Part shown: piece after piece, positions 1 through 11,249 of the stretch
Layout: every line of letters begins with the position of its first letter
How positions within the stretch are numbered: position 1 is the stretch's first letter
Source of the DNA: Betaproteobacteria bacterium
GTDB lineage: Bacteria; Pseudomonadota; Gammaproteobacteria; Burkholderiales; Usitatibacteraceae
Length of the DNA: 64,000 nucleotides
NCBI GenBank assembly: GCA_016711875.1
Contig: JADJSD010000001.1
Location: 1-64,000, forward strand
Reading direction: 5' to 3'
Made by a program: the position numbers and the translations under genes
The notes under the pieces: generated by a model
Told to the model about the DNA's origin: nothing
Seen by the model: the letters and a program-made list of their open reading frames with translations, nothing else
The model's database searches: none

Positions 1-367
1 TGAAGACGGTCAGTTCGAGCCGCGTCACCGGAAGCCACCGGTCCGCGAAGTCGACCAGCGTTCCCATGAGCGCCTTGCCGACGCCCTGGCCCTGCCACGG
101 ACCCGGCACGGCGATGCCCAGGATGAGCGCATGGGCGCGGCGGGGGGTCGGAGCGGCGGGGTGGAGACCGGCGTTGCCCACGATCTCCTCGCCCGCGCAG
201 GCGACGAAGATGTAGTGGCCTTCCGGCGTCTCCGACAGGCGCTTGCGCCAGTGCTCGCGCGTCGGCATCGGCAGCTGCAACGTGCCGGACTGGGCGCTCT
301 CGTCGGAGAAGATGCGGCAGAACCCCTCGTAATCGTCGGGTTCCGCGCGCCGCACGGTGATGTCCAT
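1..367 (-). CDS. GNAT N-acetyltransferase, YhhY/AaaT-like, 3' end cut by window edge
   Basis: Reading leftward from an ATG at 367 gives about 122 residues, starting MDITVRRAEPDDYEGFCRIF and running off the window start without a stop. The frame holds the GNAT acetyl-CoA-binding signature (GPWQGQGVGKALM, about residues 95-107) followed by the RLELTVF strand. The order of blocks, including TLQLP near residue 30 and PRRAHA near residue 78, resembles E. coli YhhY, an L-amino-acid N-acetyltransferase; that likeness is from memory. GNAT enzymes move an acetyl group from acetyl-CoA to an amine; the substrate here is unknown. It lies downstream of secA in the same direction with a 44-bp gap holding a perfect palindrome. 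The C-terminal part is outside the window. Confidence 0.8.
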   Translation of the reverse strand, partial: MDITVRRAEPDDYEGFCRIFSDESAQSGTLQLPMPTREHWRKRLSETPEGHYIFVACAGEEIVGNAGLHPAAPTPRRAHALILGIAVPGPWQGQGVGKALMGTLVDFADRWLPVTRLELTVF

Positions 368-379
368 GCGGCGAAGGAT

Positions 380-397
380 GGGGCGCGATCGCGCCCC
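380..397. repeat. Perfect 18-bp GC palindrome between secA and the GNAT gene
   Basis: The bases GGGGCGCGATCGCGCCCC are their own reverse complement and fill most of the gap after the secA stop. The site could form a hairpin that ends or pauses secA transcription, but no T-run follows it on the minus strand, so a standard intrinsic terminator is not supported. Confidence 0.5.
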
Positions 398-411
398 CCG
401 TCAACCCGCCC

Positions 412-3186
<2,775 letters not shown>

Positions 3187-3224
3187 GGGCGAGGGGGGCG
3201 TCGAAGAGGGGGGCGGATGCGACA

Positions 3225-3243
3225 CCGGCCCCAACGGGGCCGG
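3225..3243 (-). promoter_or_regulatory. Strong hairpin in the secA leader
   Basis: An 8-bp stem (CCGGCCCC / GGGGCCGG) with a 3-base loop lies between the presumed secA -10 site and the GTG start, 39 bases before the start. It would be in the 5' leader of a secA transcript. There is no U-tract, so it may be a structural leader element or just a GC palindrome. Confidence 0.45.
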
Positions 3244-3258
3244 TTTCGAGAAGCGGCA

Positions 3259-3264
3259 ATTATA
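3259..3264 (-). promoter_or_regulatory. Perfect -10 hexamer (TATAAT) for secA
   Basis: On the minus strand the bases read TATAAT inside CCCTTATAATTGCCG, an AT-rich patch in GC-rich DNA, about 72 bp before the secA start. No good -35 hexamer is seen 16-18 bp upstream. It suggests that secA is transcribed separately from the M23 peptidase gene. Confidence 0.5.
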
Positions 3265-3315
3265 AGGGATATGGGGACGGGACGCCCGCCCACAACCCCC
3301 CGGCGGGGCCGGGGA

Positions 3316-4290
3316 TCAGGGCTTCGCCGGGGCGATGGCCTTGGCCGAGGCCGTCACCGGCCGGGCGTCCTGCTTGTCCAGGGCGAAAAACTTGTTCGGG
3401 TTGAGGGGCACGCCCTTTTCGCGCACCTCGAAATGCAGGTGCGGACCGGTCGTGCGGCCCGTGGTGCCCACCTGGGCGATGAGCTGGCCCTTCATGACGA
3501 CGTCGCCCACCTTCACGCTGCTCTTGAGCAGGTGGGCGTAGCGGGAGGTGAGGCCGTTGTCGTGGTCGATGTCGACGATGTTGCCGTAGTCCGCGTGGAA
3601 CTCCACGGCGGCGACGACGCCTCCGGCGGCCGCCATGATGGGGGTGCCGGGCGGGGCGATGATATCGACGCCGGTGTGGAACGTGGAACGGCCGGTGATG
3701 GGATCGATCCGGTAGCCGTAGTTGGACGAATAGAAGCCCGAGGCGACGGGAATCGTCGTGGGAATCGTCTTGCGGGCCAGCCGGTCGTCCATGAAGACCG
3801 AATCGAGCACGCCCATCTTGTCGCTGCGGTCATCGAGGACGCGGGCGATTTCCTCGAGCTGCTGCCGGAATTCCGGCAGGGTGAGGTCGCGCGACAGGGC
3901 CGGCGAGGGCGCGGCGCCGCCCTGGCCGGGCTTTTCATCGAAGCGAAACTCCGAGGGCTTGATGCCGGCGGCCTTGGCAAGGCGCTCGCCGAAGGCGTCG
4001 AGCCGCAGGATCCGCGCCTGGAGCTCGCCCACCTTCACCGCCAGGGCGTTGAGGTTGTCGCGCATCTCGGTTTCCGTGCGCTTCACTTCCTCCTGGTGGA
4101 GCGCCGTCACGATGGCGCGCAGGTACGGGTTGCGCAGGTCGGTCGCGAACTTCATCGTGACGAAATAGGTGGCCATCGCCAGGAAGAACCCGGCCATGAG
4201 AATGCCGAACGCGACCAGCAGCACCTGCGCCTGGGATAGCGTCACGTTGCGGCTCTTCGCGAGGCTGTCCGAAACCAGAATGATGTTCAT
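3316..4290 (-). CDS. M23-family membrane-anchored peptidoglycan metallopeptidase
   Basis: The 324-residue protein has a short cytoplasmic N-terminus, one membrane segment (about residues 22-46), a helical, probably coiled-coil stretch (60-160) and a C-terminal LytM/M23 domain. Zinc ligands are visible: H205 and D209 in HTGVD, and H284/H286 in PHLHFE, so the site looks catalytically intact. M23 enzymes cut peptide cross-bridges of peptidoglycan in the periplasm. The start ATG follows GGGAG at normal spacing. It is divergent from dciA with only 29 bp between starts, and sits before secA, the usual betaproteobacterial arrangement. The cleaved bond cannot be read from the sequence. Confidence 0.93.
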   Translation of the reverse strand: MNIILVSDSLAKSRNVTLSQAQVLLVAFGILMAGFFLAMATYFVTMKFATDLRNPYLRAIVTALHQEEVKRTETEMRDNLNALAVKVGELQARILRLDAFGERLAKAAGIKPSEFRFDEKPGQGGAAPSPALSRDLTLPEFRQQLEEIARVLDDRSDKMGVLDSVFMDDRLARKTIPTTIPVASGFYSSNYGYRIDPITGRSTFHTGVDIIAPPGTPIMAAAGGVVAAVEFHADYGNIVDIDHDNGLTSRYAHLLKSSVKVGDVVMKGQLIAQVGTTGRTTGPHLHFEVREKGVPLNPNKFFALDKQDARPVTASAKAIAPAKP

Positions 4291-4319
4291 CCGACTCCCT
4301 TTCCTATACCTTCGCCCGC

Positions 4320-4797
4320 ATGGCCACCCGACCCCTTGCCCGCCTGCTCCGTGAAAACGCCGATCTCGAGCAGGTCAGGGACCGGCTGGCGGAAGTGACG
4401 CTCCTTCAGGAGCGCTTCAGGCAAGTGGCTCCGGCGACCCTTTCCCAGGCCTGCCGGGTGTGCGCCGTCGATGGATCGACGGTCGTGGTTCGCGCGGACA
4501 ACGCGCCGGTGGGCCGCCGCCCTGCGGGCGATGGCGCCGAGACTGCTGGCCGCGCTGATCGATCCGGCGGCCGGGAAAAAGTCTTTTAAAAACAATAGGG
4601 ATGAAGAGCTTACCGCATTGCGGGTCGAACTTCAAGTTACCGTCCCGCCCCGGAAGCCCGCGCCCGTGCCCCGGGGCGAGCTTCCCCGGGAAGCCCTGGG
4701 CGCCCTCGCGGAGCGCATGTCGGATTCCCCCTTGAAGGACGCGCTGGACCGGATCGCCGCGGGTCAGAGGAAGAGCAGTACCCGCTCGAAAAGGTAG
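4320..4797 (+). pseudogene. dciA: DciA (DUF721) helicase-loading factor, frame broken by one extra base
   Basis: DciA interacts with the replicative helicase DnaB and replaces DnaC/DnaI in most bacteria. The first frame from ATG 4320 reads a DUF721-like start (MATRPLARLL, then LSQACRVCAVDGSTVVVRADN) to about 4511. The rest (AAALRAMAPRLLAALI, then ELTALRVELQVTV) is in the next frame and stops at 4797. Removing one G from the GGG at 4511-4513 restores one 158-residue frame reading ADNAPVAAALRAMAP, which matches the family block at the junction. The reading is thus a single-base insertion, either a sequence error or a recent mutation. The end overlaps the small membrane gene on the other strand (4764-4949). 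Confidence 0.82.
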
Positions 4798-4949
4798 AAG
4801 AGGGCGAAGGCGACGCCGAGAACGGTCACGACCTGGATGGTCTTGCCCGCGATCCGCAGATACTTGCGGTCCCGGGTCGCGAGGTAGGCGCCGCCCAGGG
4901 CCAGCAGGAAAAGGAGCGCGAAGAGCGCGACCGCCCGGAGGACGAACAA
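4764..4949 (-). CDS. Small two-segment membrane protein of unknown function
   Basis: The 61-residue frame starts with TTG at 4949, only 4 bp after the lpxC stop, so it may be translated with lpxC. It has two hydrophobic stretches (about 3-24 and 37-60) separated by a basic loop (TRDRKYLR), fitting a small inner membrane protein. Its 3' end overlaps dciA tail to tail by 34 bp. I do not recognise the family and no function is offered. The short length and weak start signal leave some doubt about the exact start. Confidence 0.6.
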   Translation of the reverse strand: MFVLRAVALFALLFLLALGGAYLATRDRKYLRIAGKTIQVVTVLGVAFALFYLFERVLLFL

Positions 4950-4953
4950 GGGG

Positions 4954-5868
4954 TCAGGCCGGCTGGAACCGCGCGTCGGCGAAGGCGCCCGGCAGGTCGG
5001 CGGCGGCCGCGAAAGTGACTTCTTCCCAGGCCGTCCGGTCGGCGAGCAGCGCGCGGACGAGCTGGTTGTTCATCGCATGGCCCGACTTGTGACCGCGGAA
5101 GGCCCCGATGAGCGGGTGGCCCAGCAGGTAGAGATCGCCCACCGCGTCGAGGGCCTTGTGCTTCACGAACTCGTCCTCGAAGCGCAACCCGTCGGCGTTC
5201 AGGACGCGGAAATCGTCCACCACGATCGCATTGTCGAGCGAACCGCCCCGGCCCAGGCCCGCCGCGCGCATGGCCTCCACCTCCTGGGTGAAGCCGAAGG
5301 TGCGCGCGCGCGCGATCTCCTTCACGAAGCTGACCTCGCCGAAATCGATGTCCACGTCGGTGCCGGTCGACTCGAACACCGGGTGGTTGAACTCGATGGT
5401 GAATCCGACCTTGAAGCCCTCGAAGGGCTCGAGACGCACCCGCTTGTCGCCCTGTTCGAGGGCCACCGGCTTCAGCACGCGAATGTACTTCTTGGGCGCG
5501 GCCTGCTCCTCGATGCCCGCCTGCTGCAGCAGGAACACGAAGGTGCCGGCGCTGCCGTCCATGATGGGCACCTCCTCGGCCGAGACGTCGACGTACGCGT
5601 TGTCGATGCCGAGCCCGAAGAAGGCGCTCATGAGGTGCTCGACCGTCGAGACGCGCGCGCCGTCCTTCTCGAGGACCGTCGCCATGCGCGTATCGGTGAC
5701 GTTGAGCGCGTGCGCGGGGATGGCCGGGGCGCCCGGCAGGTCCGAGCGGCAGAAGACGATGCCCGTGTCGGGCTGCGCGGGGCGAAGGACGAGCGTGACC
5801 TTCGTGCCGGTGTGCAGGCCCACGCCGGTCGCCCGGACGGATGACTTGAGGGTGCGCTGTCGGATCAT
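4954..5868 (-). CDS. lpxC: UDP-3-O-acyl-N-acetylglucosamine deacetylase LpxC
   Basis: LpxC is the zinc enzyme of the committed step of lipid A synthesis, in the cytoplasm. The start is set at the ATG at 5868 (MIRQRTLKSS), with GAGG 8 bases before it; the frame extends 15 codons upstream but LpxC proteins begin at this block. The 304 residues fit the family. Seen are EHLMSAFFGLGID with the first zinc histidine (H78), HKALDAVGDLYLLG with the next His and Asp ligands, and HKSGHAMNN with the catalytic histidine. It follows ftsZ, as in enterobacteria, but after a strong intrinsic terminator, so it should have its own promoter; a TAGAAT hexamer lies around 5921-5926. Confidence 0.97.
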   Translation of the reverse strand: MIRQRTLKSSVRATGVGLHTGTKVTLVLRPAQPDTGIVFCRSDLPGAPAIPAHALNVTDTRMATVLEKDGARVSTVEHLMSAFFGLGIDNAYVDVSAEEVPIMDGSAGTFVFLLQQAGIEEQAAPKKYIRVLKPVALEQGDKRVRLEPFEGFKVGFTIEFNHPVFESTGTDVDIDFGEVSFVKEIARARTFGFTQEVEAMRAAGLGRGGSLDNAIVVDDFRVLNADGLRFEDEFVKHKALDAVGDLYLLGHPLIGAFRGHKSGHAMNNQLVRALLADRTAWEEVTFAAAADLPGAFADARFQPA

Positions 5869-5974
5869 CTCGGTGGCCTCGGGAAGCCCTCGTGGGGCCG
5901 GAAGGCTTCGCAAAAACGCAATTCTATCATTGTCTTAGGTGCTCCACGTCCGCCGGGCGCCGCGGACATCGAAT

Positions 5975-6002
5975 AAAAAAGGGCCCGCGCACGCGCGGGC
6001 CC
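5975..6002 (-). terminator. Rho-independent terminator after ftsZ
   Basis: Read on the minus strand, GGGCCCGCGC pairs with GCGCGGGCCC around a very short centre and is followed by TTTTTT. This is a standard intrinsic terminator for the leftward dcw transcript, 120 bp past the ftsZ stop, and separates ftsZ from lpxC. Confidence 0.88.
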
Positions 6003-6085
6003 TGCAGGGGCGCGAAGACGGCCGCCGGGAGACGTCGGCAGCCATCGGTCCCGCGCCGGAGGTCGTCGCACCCCCCTCCTCCGGC

Positions 6086-6114
6086 CCTTCCCCCCTTCAC
6101 GAAAAGGGGGAAGG
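6086..6114. repeat. Second hairpin just after the ftsZ stop
   Basis: The arms CCTTCCCCC(C)TT and AAGGGGGAAGG pair over about 11 bp with one bulged base and a short loop. It lies 10 bp after ftsZ and before the main terminator. It may stabilise the 3' end or pause transcription; no T-run follows it. Confidence 0.5.
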
Positions 6115-6123
6115 AAGGCGCAA

Positions 6124-7272
6124 CTAGTCCGCCTGCTTGCGCAGGAACGCCGGGATGTCGAGCGTTTCCATGCCGCTGTGGCGGAGGGCATCGACCGTCT
6201 GGTCGCGACGGCGACGGAAGGCGGCGGGCTGCTCGAGTTCCTCGTAGTTCACGGCGAGAGGCTCGTTGTCGGTGCCGGTCTTCTGGATCATGGTGAGCGT
6301 CGGCTGGCGCTGGGCCGCGGCGCCGCCCAGGCCCGTCGCGACGATCGTGACGCGCAGGTCGTCGCCGATCGCCTCGTCGATGACGCTGCCGTAGATGATC
6401 GTCGCGTCCTCGGCGGTGAACGAGCGGATCGTGTTCATCACCTCGTGCACTTCCTTGAGCCTGAGGCTCTTGGAGGCGGTGATGTTCACGAGCACGCCGC
6501 GCGCGCCGGAGAGGTGGATGTCCTCGAGCAGCGGCGAATGCACCGCCTGCTCGGCCGCGAGCTGCGCGCGCTCGGCGCCGGCCGCCATGGCCGAGCCCAT
6601 CATCGCCACGCCGTTCTCGCTCATGACCGTGCGCACGTCGGCGAAGTCGACGTTCACCAGGCCCGGGCAGTTGATCACTTCCGCGATGCCGGCCACCGCG
6701 CCGTTCAGCACGTCGTTCGAGGCGCGGAAGGCGTCTTCGTAGGTCACCTCCTCGCCGAGAACTTCCATGAGGCGGTCGTTCGGGATGATGATGAGCGAGT
6801 CGACGTGCTGCTTGAGCGCGTCGATGCCCATCGCGGCGATCTTCGTGCGCTTGCCCTCGAACGCGAAGGGCTTGGTCACGACGGCGACCGTGAGGATGCC
6901 CATCTCGCGGGCGATCGAGGCGACCACGGGCGCGGCGCCGGTGCCCGTGCCGCCGCCCATGCCGGCGGTGATGAAGAGCATGTCGGCACCGGTCACCAGC
7001 TCGATGATGCGCTCGCGGTCCTCCTCGGCGGCCATGCGGCCGACCTCGGGGTTGGCGCCCGCGCCGAGCCCCTTCGTGACCCCCGTGCCCAGCTGCAGCG
7101 TCGTGCGGGCGAGGTTCCTCTTGAGCGCCTGGGCGTCGGTGTTCATCGTGATGAACTCGACCCCCTGAACGCCGTTGTTGATCATGTGGTCCACGGCGTT
7201 GCCGCCGCACCCGCCGACCCCCACGACCTTGATCACCGCCTCGGGCGATTGGGCTTCCAGCAATTCGATCAT
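6124..7272 (-). CDS. ftsZ: Cell division GTPase FtsZ
   Basis: FtsZ polymerises at mid-cell to form the division ring. The 382-residue protein has the tubulin signature GGGTGTG at residues 106-112, the NTDAQAL loop near 44-50, a variable linker after about 320 and the conserved C-terminal peptide DIPAFLRKQ that binds FtsA and ZipA. The start is an ATG with upstream GGAGACG at normal spacing. A 98-bp gap separates it from ftsA, more than elsewhere in the cluster, which leaves room for an internal promoter. Two hairpins follow the stop. Confidence 0.98.
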   Translation of the reverse strand: MIELLEAQSPEAVIKVVGVGGCGGNAVDHMINNGVQGVEFITMNTDAQALKRNLARTTLQLGTGVTKGLGAGANPEVGRMAAEEDRERIIELVTGADMLFITAGMGGGTGTGAAPVVASIAREMGILTVAVVTKPFAFEGKRTKIAAMGIDALKQHVDSLIIIPNDRLMEVLGEEVTYEDAFRASNDVLNGAVAGIAEVINCPGLVNVDFADVRTVMSENGVAMMGSAMAAGAERAQLAAEQAVHSPLLEDIHLSGARGVLVNITASKSLRLKEVHEVMNTIRSFTAEDATIIYGSVIDEAIGDDLRVTIVATGLGGAAAQRQPTLTMIQKTGTDNEPLAVNYEELEQPAAFRRRRDQTVDALRHSGMETLDIPAFLRKQAD

Positions 7273-7370
7273 GTCTCGTCTCCTTCGCTACTGTTGCGTG
7301 GTTGGTTGTTGATGACTCCGGCGCCGGGCACCCTGCCGCCCGCCGCCTGCTGCCTGCCGACTGCCTTCCC

Positions 7371-8615
7371 TCAGAAATTCCCCTTGAACCAGTTCTTCAT
7401 CCGGTCCAGCACGTCCTTGAACCCGGCGCCCTGGAGCTTGGCGTGCTGGTCGCGCTGCATCTGGTCGAGGCCCGCCAGCAGCAGGCCCATGCCCGTGGAA
7501 TAGCGCGGGTTCCTCACCACCTCGGCGAGCGGGCCCGAGTACTGCGGGGCTCCCACGCGCACCGGCATGTGGAAGACCTCCTCGCCCAGCTCGACCATCC
7601 CCTTCATGAGCGAGGTGCCGCCCGTGATCACGATCCCGGAGGAGAGCAGCTCCTCGAGGCCGCACGAGCGCAGCTCGCGCTGCACCAGCGAATAGAGTTC
7701 CTCGACGCGCGGCTCGATCACCTCGGCCAGCGTCTGGCGCGAGAGCTCGCGCGGCGGCCGGTCGCCCACGCCCGGCACGTCGATCATGTCGTTCACGCTC
7801 GCGAGCTGGCGCAGGGCCACGCCGTGCTGGATCTTGAGTTCCTCGGCTTCCTTCGTCGGCGTGCGAAGGGCCATCGCGATGTCGTTCGTGATCTGGTCAC
7901 CCGCGATCGGGATCACGCTCGTGTGCTTGATCGCACCCTCGGTGAAGACGGCCAGGTCCGTCGTGCCGCCGCCGATGTCCACCAGGCACACGCCCAGGTC
8001 GCGCTCGTCGTCGAGGAGCACGGCATCGGCCGAGGCGAGGGGCTGGAGCATCAGGTCCCGCACCTCGAGGCCGCAGCGGCGAACGCACTTCATGATGTTC
8101 TGCGCCGCGGAGACCGCGCCGGTCACGATGTGCACCTTCACCTCCAGGCGCATGCCGCTCATCCCCAGGGGCTGGCGCACGCCGCCCTGCCCGTCGATGA
8201 TGAATTCCTGCTCGAGGATGTGGAGCACCTGCTGCTCCATGGGGATGTTCACGGCGCGGGCGGTCTCGATCACGCGGTCGATGTCGTACTGCGACACTTC
8301 CTTGTCCTTGATCGCCACCATGCCGTGGGAGTTGAAACTCTTGATGTGGCTGCCCGCGATGCCGGTGATCACCTCGCGGATCTTCACGTCGGCCATGAGC
8401 TCGGCTTCCTCGAGCGAGCGCTGGATGGCGGTCACCGTGGACTCGATGTTCACGACCGCGCCTTTCTTGAGCCCACGCGAGGGGTGGCTGCCCATGCCGA
8501 TGAGGTTCAGCGTGTTCTCGGGCGTCACCTCCGCCACGAGCGTGATGATCTTGGAGGTGCCGATGTCCAGGGCCACCAGCACGTTGCGGGTCTCTCGGTT
8601 GCGGTTGACGATCAT
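7371..8615 (-). CDS. ftsA: Cell division actin-like protein FtsA
   Basis: FtsA tethers FtsZ to the membrane and recruits later division proteins. At 414 residues it fits the family. Actin-fold nucleotide motifs are visible: ALDIGTSKI near residues 15-23, LVDIGGGTTDLAVF in the middle and GIVITGGTSLMKG towards the end. The C-terminus (MKNWFKGNF) is the usual amphipathic membrane-targeting helix. It starts 15 bp after ftsQ. Confidence 0.97.
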   Translation of the reverse strand: MIVNRNRETRNVLVALDIGTSKIITLVAEVTPENTLNLIGMGSHPSRGLKKGAVVNIESTVTAIQRSLEEAELMADVKIREVITGIAGSHIKSFNSHGMVAIKDKEVSQYDIDRVIETARAVNIPMEQQVLHILEQEFIIDGQGGVRQPLGMSGMRLEVKVHIVTGAVSAAQNIMKCVRRCGLEVRDLMLQPLASADAVLLDDERDLGVCLVDIGGGTTDLAVFTEGAIKHTSVIPIAGDQITNDIAMALRTPTKEAEELKIQHGVALRQLASVNDMIDVPGVGDRPPRELSRQTLAEVIEPRVEELYSLVQRELRSCGLEELLSSGIVITGGTSLMKGMVELGEEVFHMPVRVGAPQYSGPLAEVVRNPRYSTGMGLLLAGLDQMQRDQHAKLQGAGFKDVLDRMKNWFKGNF

Positions 8616-8630
8616 GGCTTCCCGTTGTCC

Positions 8631-9353
8631 TCAGGCTTTCCGGCGCGGCGCGGTCGCCGGCTTGGGCGGCGCGCTTTCCCGGATCGCGAATCCGTTGGCG
8701 TATCGCAGGTCGGCGTGCGTGACGGTCGGCGCCGAGGCCTGCACCGAAGGCCACATCGCCACGAAGCGGGTGAGCCGGGCGTCGAAGTCGCCGCGGCCCA
8801 GCTCCAGCGTGAGCCCGGAGGCGAGCGTCACCTGCCAGGCGCGGCGCCTCGAGAGGCCCAGCTTCGCGAGCGGGCTCTCGATCGGGCCGATGACCTGCGC
8901 GATGGCGCCATACGCGCGCGCCATCTCGGCGGCGGCCTCATCCGGCCCCTCGAATCGCGGCAGCGGCGCCTCGTAGGACGCCGTGAAGATCTCGCCGCGC
9001 ACGCTCACGAGCCGCGCCTCGTCCCAGCGGGCGAGCGGCTGGTGCGCCTCGAGGCGCACCTCGAGCGTGTCGGGGAAGCGCAGGCGCACGCTGCAGTCGC
9101 GCACCCACGGCAGGCGGCGGACGGCCTCGCGCACGGACTCGAGCGGCGCCTCGCGGGCTTCGCGCCCCTTCAGGCTCGCGGCCAGGCGCTCGAGATCGGC
9201 CGCGGCGACACGGGCGGTCTCGCCGGTGTAGCGCACCTCGGCGATGGGGCGGCGAGCGAGCGTGTCCCAGCCGAGCCATCCGCCGCCGGCCAGGACGACG
9301 ATGGCGAGCACGCCCGCGGCTGCGCGCACGACCTGGGCGGCCCGGGGGCTCAT
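8631..9353 (-). CDS. ftsQ: Cell division protein FtsQ
   Basis: FtsQ is a bitopic membrane protein linking FtsB/FtsL to the early divisome. The start is set at the ATG at 9353, which overlaps the ddl stop in an ATGA; the open frame runs much further upstream but there it is only the shadow of ddl. The 240 residues show a short cytoplasmic tail, a membrane segment (about 11-30), a POTRA domain beginning IAEVRYTGETARV and the WVRDCSVRLRFPDTLEVRLE block typical of the family. The tail is basic (PRRKA). Confidence 0.93.
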   Translation of the reverse strand: MSPRAAQVVRAAAGVLAIVVLAGGGWLGWDTLARRPIAEVRYTGETARVAAADLERLAASLKGREAREAPLESVREAVRRLPWVRDCSVRLRFPDTLEVRLEAHQPLARWDEARLVSVRGEIFTASYEAPLPRFEGPDEAAAEMARAYGAIAQVIGPIESPLAKLGLSRRRAWQVTLASGLTLELGRGDFDARLTRFVAMWPSVQASAPTVTHADLRYANGFAIRESAPPKPATAPRRKA

Positions 9354-10279
9354 GGCGTCCCCTCCCGCGCGGCGCCTTCGAGAACGCGAAGGCACAGGTC
9401 CGGATACGACAGCCCGACCGCGCGGGCGGCGATGGGCACGAGGCTGTGGCCCGTCATGCCGGGCGAGGTGTTCATCTCGAGGAACGAGTACGTGCCGTCC
9501 GCTCGCAGCATCACGTCGGCGCGTCCCCAGCCGCGGCAGCCGAGCACGCGGAAGGACGCGAGCGCGTCGCGACGGATGGCCGCCTCGACGTCGGGCCGCA
9601 CCCCGGCCGGGCAGTGGTACTTCGTGTCGTCGGTGAAGTACTTGTTCTGGTAGTCGTAGTTGCCGCCGGGCGCCTCGATGCGCACGAGCGGCAGCGCCAC
9701 CTCGCCCAGGATCGCGGCCGTGAGTTCCTGGCCCTCGACGAATTCCTCGACGATCACGAGCGGATCGAAGCGGGCCGCAAAGGCGACGGCCGGGGCGAGA
9801 TCCGCCGCCGTGCGCACCTTCGTGATGCCCAGCGTGGAGCCCTCGTGAGCCGGCTTCACGAAAAGCGGCAGCCCCAGCGTCTCGACGATGCGCAGGAAAT
9901 CGGAGTCCGCGTCGGCGATGGCGAAGCGCGGCGTGGGGATGCCGGCGGCGATCCACACGAGCTTCGTGCGCCACTTGTCCATGGCGAGCGCCGAGGCCAT
10001 CACGCCGCTGCCGGTGTAGGGGATCCCCAGGACCTCCAGCGCCCCCTGCACGGTGCCGTCCTCGCCGAACCGGCCGTGCAGCGCGATGAAGGCACGGTCG
10101 AATCCCTCGCGCTTCAGGTCGAAGAGCTCGCGCTCCTTCGGGTCGAAGGCGTGCGCGTCGACACCCTTCTCGCGCAGCGCCGCGAGCACGGCCTTGCCGG
10201 AGATGAGGGAGATCTCCCGTTCGGCGGAAGCTCCGCCCATCAGCACCGCCACCCGGCCCATGCGGCGCGCCTCAGCCAT
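9350..10279 (-). CDS. ddl: D-alanine--D-alanine ligase
   Basis: Ddl joins two D-alanines using ATP, for the pentapeptide end. The 309-residue ATP-grasp protein shows VLMGGASAEREISLISG at the N-terminus, HGRFGEDGTVQG, the VKPAHEGSTLGI lysine block and the C-terminal FLEMNTSPGMTGHSL with metal-binding Glu and Asn. Length and order fit DdlB of dcw clusters. It overlaps murB by 8 bp and ftsQ by 4 bp, which indicates coupled translation. Confidence 0.97.
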   Translation of the reverse strand: MAEARRMGRVAVLMGGASAEREISLISGKAVLAALREKGVDAHAFDPKERELFDLKREGFDRAFIALHGRFGEDGTVQGALEVLGIPYTGSGVMASALAMDKWRTKLVWIAAGIPTPRFAIADADSDFLRIVETLGLPLFVKPAHEGSTLGITKVRTAADLAPAVAFAARFDPLVIVEEFVEGQELTAAILGEVALPLVRIEAPGGNYDYQNKYFTDDTKYHCPAGVRPDVEAAIRRDALASFRVLGCRGWGRADVMLRADGTYSFLEMNTSPGMTGHSLVPIAARAVGLSYPDLCLRVLEGAAREGTP

Positions 10280-11249
10280 TCGCGGCTCCCTTCGTGCCGA
10301 CGATGCGCACCTCGGGGATCAGCGCGACGCCCGTCTTCGCCAGCACCACCGCTCGGACCTCGTCGATGAGCGACTCGATGTCGGCCGCGCGCGCGCCGCC
10401 CGCGTTCACGATGAAGTTGGCGTGCTTCGTGGAGACCTCCGCGGCGCCGATGCGCCGCCCCTTGAGGCCGCAGGATTCGATGAGGCGCGCGGCGTGGTCG
10501 CCGTCGGGATTGCGGAAGACGCTTCCCGCGTTGGGGCGGGAGAGCGGCTGGGAGGCGACGCGCTTCTCCAGGAGCGACTTCATGCGCGCCATCGCCACAT
10601 CCTTCGAGCCGGGGGCGAAGGCGAAGGTGCCGGCCACGAACCATTCGTCGCCCGCGCCGCGCCGGGACACATGCCGGTAGCCGATCTCGTAATCGAGGCT
10701 CGTGCGAAGCCGCAGCGTGCCGGCGCGATCGACGGTGGTGACGTCCACGACGTGGTTCCACGTCTCACCGCCGTAGCAGCCCGCATTCATGGCGAGCGCG
10801 CCGCCGAGCGTGCCCGGAATGCCCGCCAGCCACTCCGCGCCCTCGCAGTCGTGCCGCGCGACGAAGCGCGCCAGGTGCGGAGCCGGAACCCCGGCGCCCG
10901 CCACGAAAGTGCGCCTCGCGCCGATCTCGCCCGCGGCGCGGATGCCGGAAAGGGCATGGTGCGTGAAGACCACGGCACCGTCGAAGCCGCCGTCGCGCAC
11001 GAGCAGGTTGCTCCCGAGCCCGACGAAGAGCACCGGCTCGCCCGCCGGTCGCGACGCGAGGAAGGACTGCAGGTCCGCCACGTCCGCCGGCTGGTAGAAG
11101 ACCTTGGCCACGCCGCCCGCGCGCCAGCTCACGTGACGGTCCATCGGTTCCGCCTCGCGCAGCACGCCTCGCAGGGGCTGGGGGCCGCCCGCCAGCGCGC
11201 CCTGCCCGAGCGCCGCCTGGCCGAGGGATTGGATCGGGGCGGCGATCAT
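10272..11249 (-). CDS. murB: UDP-N-acetylenolpyruvoylglucosamine reductase MurB
   Basis: MurB reduces the enolpyruvyl group made by MurA to give UDP-MurNAc, using FAD and NADPH. The start is the ATG at 11249, overlapping the murC stop in an ATGA. The 325 residues include the FAD-binding GLGSNLLVRDGG block, the GAEWLAGIPGTLGGALAMNAGCYG segment, the catalytic serine region PNAGSVFRNPDGDHAARLIE and a C-terminal IPEVRIVG with the usual Glu. The compact layout is that of type I MurB enzymes. A 40-residue N-terminal lead precedes the FAD domain. Confidence 0.97.
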   Translation of the reverse strand: MIAAPIQSLGQAALGQGALAGGPQPLRGVLREAEPMDRHVSWRAGGVAKVFYQPADVADLQSFLASRPAGEPVLFVGLGSNLLVRDGGFDGAVVFTHHALSGIRAAGEIGARRTFVAGAGVPAPHLARFVARHDCEGAEWLAGIPGTLGGALAMNAGCYGGETWNHVVDVTTVDRAGTLRLRTSLDYEIGYRHVSRRGAGDEWFVAGTFAFAPGSKDVAMARMKSLLEKRVASQPLSRPNAGSVFRNPDGDHAARLIESCGLKGRRIGAAEVSTKHANFIVNAGGARAADIESLIDEVRAVVLAKTGVALIPEVRIVGTKGAANG

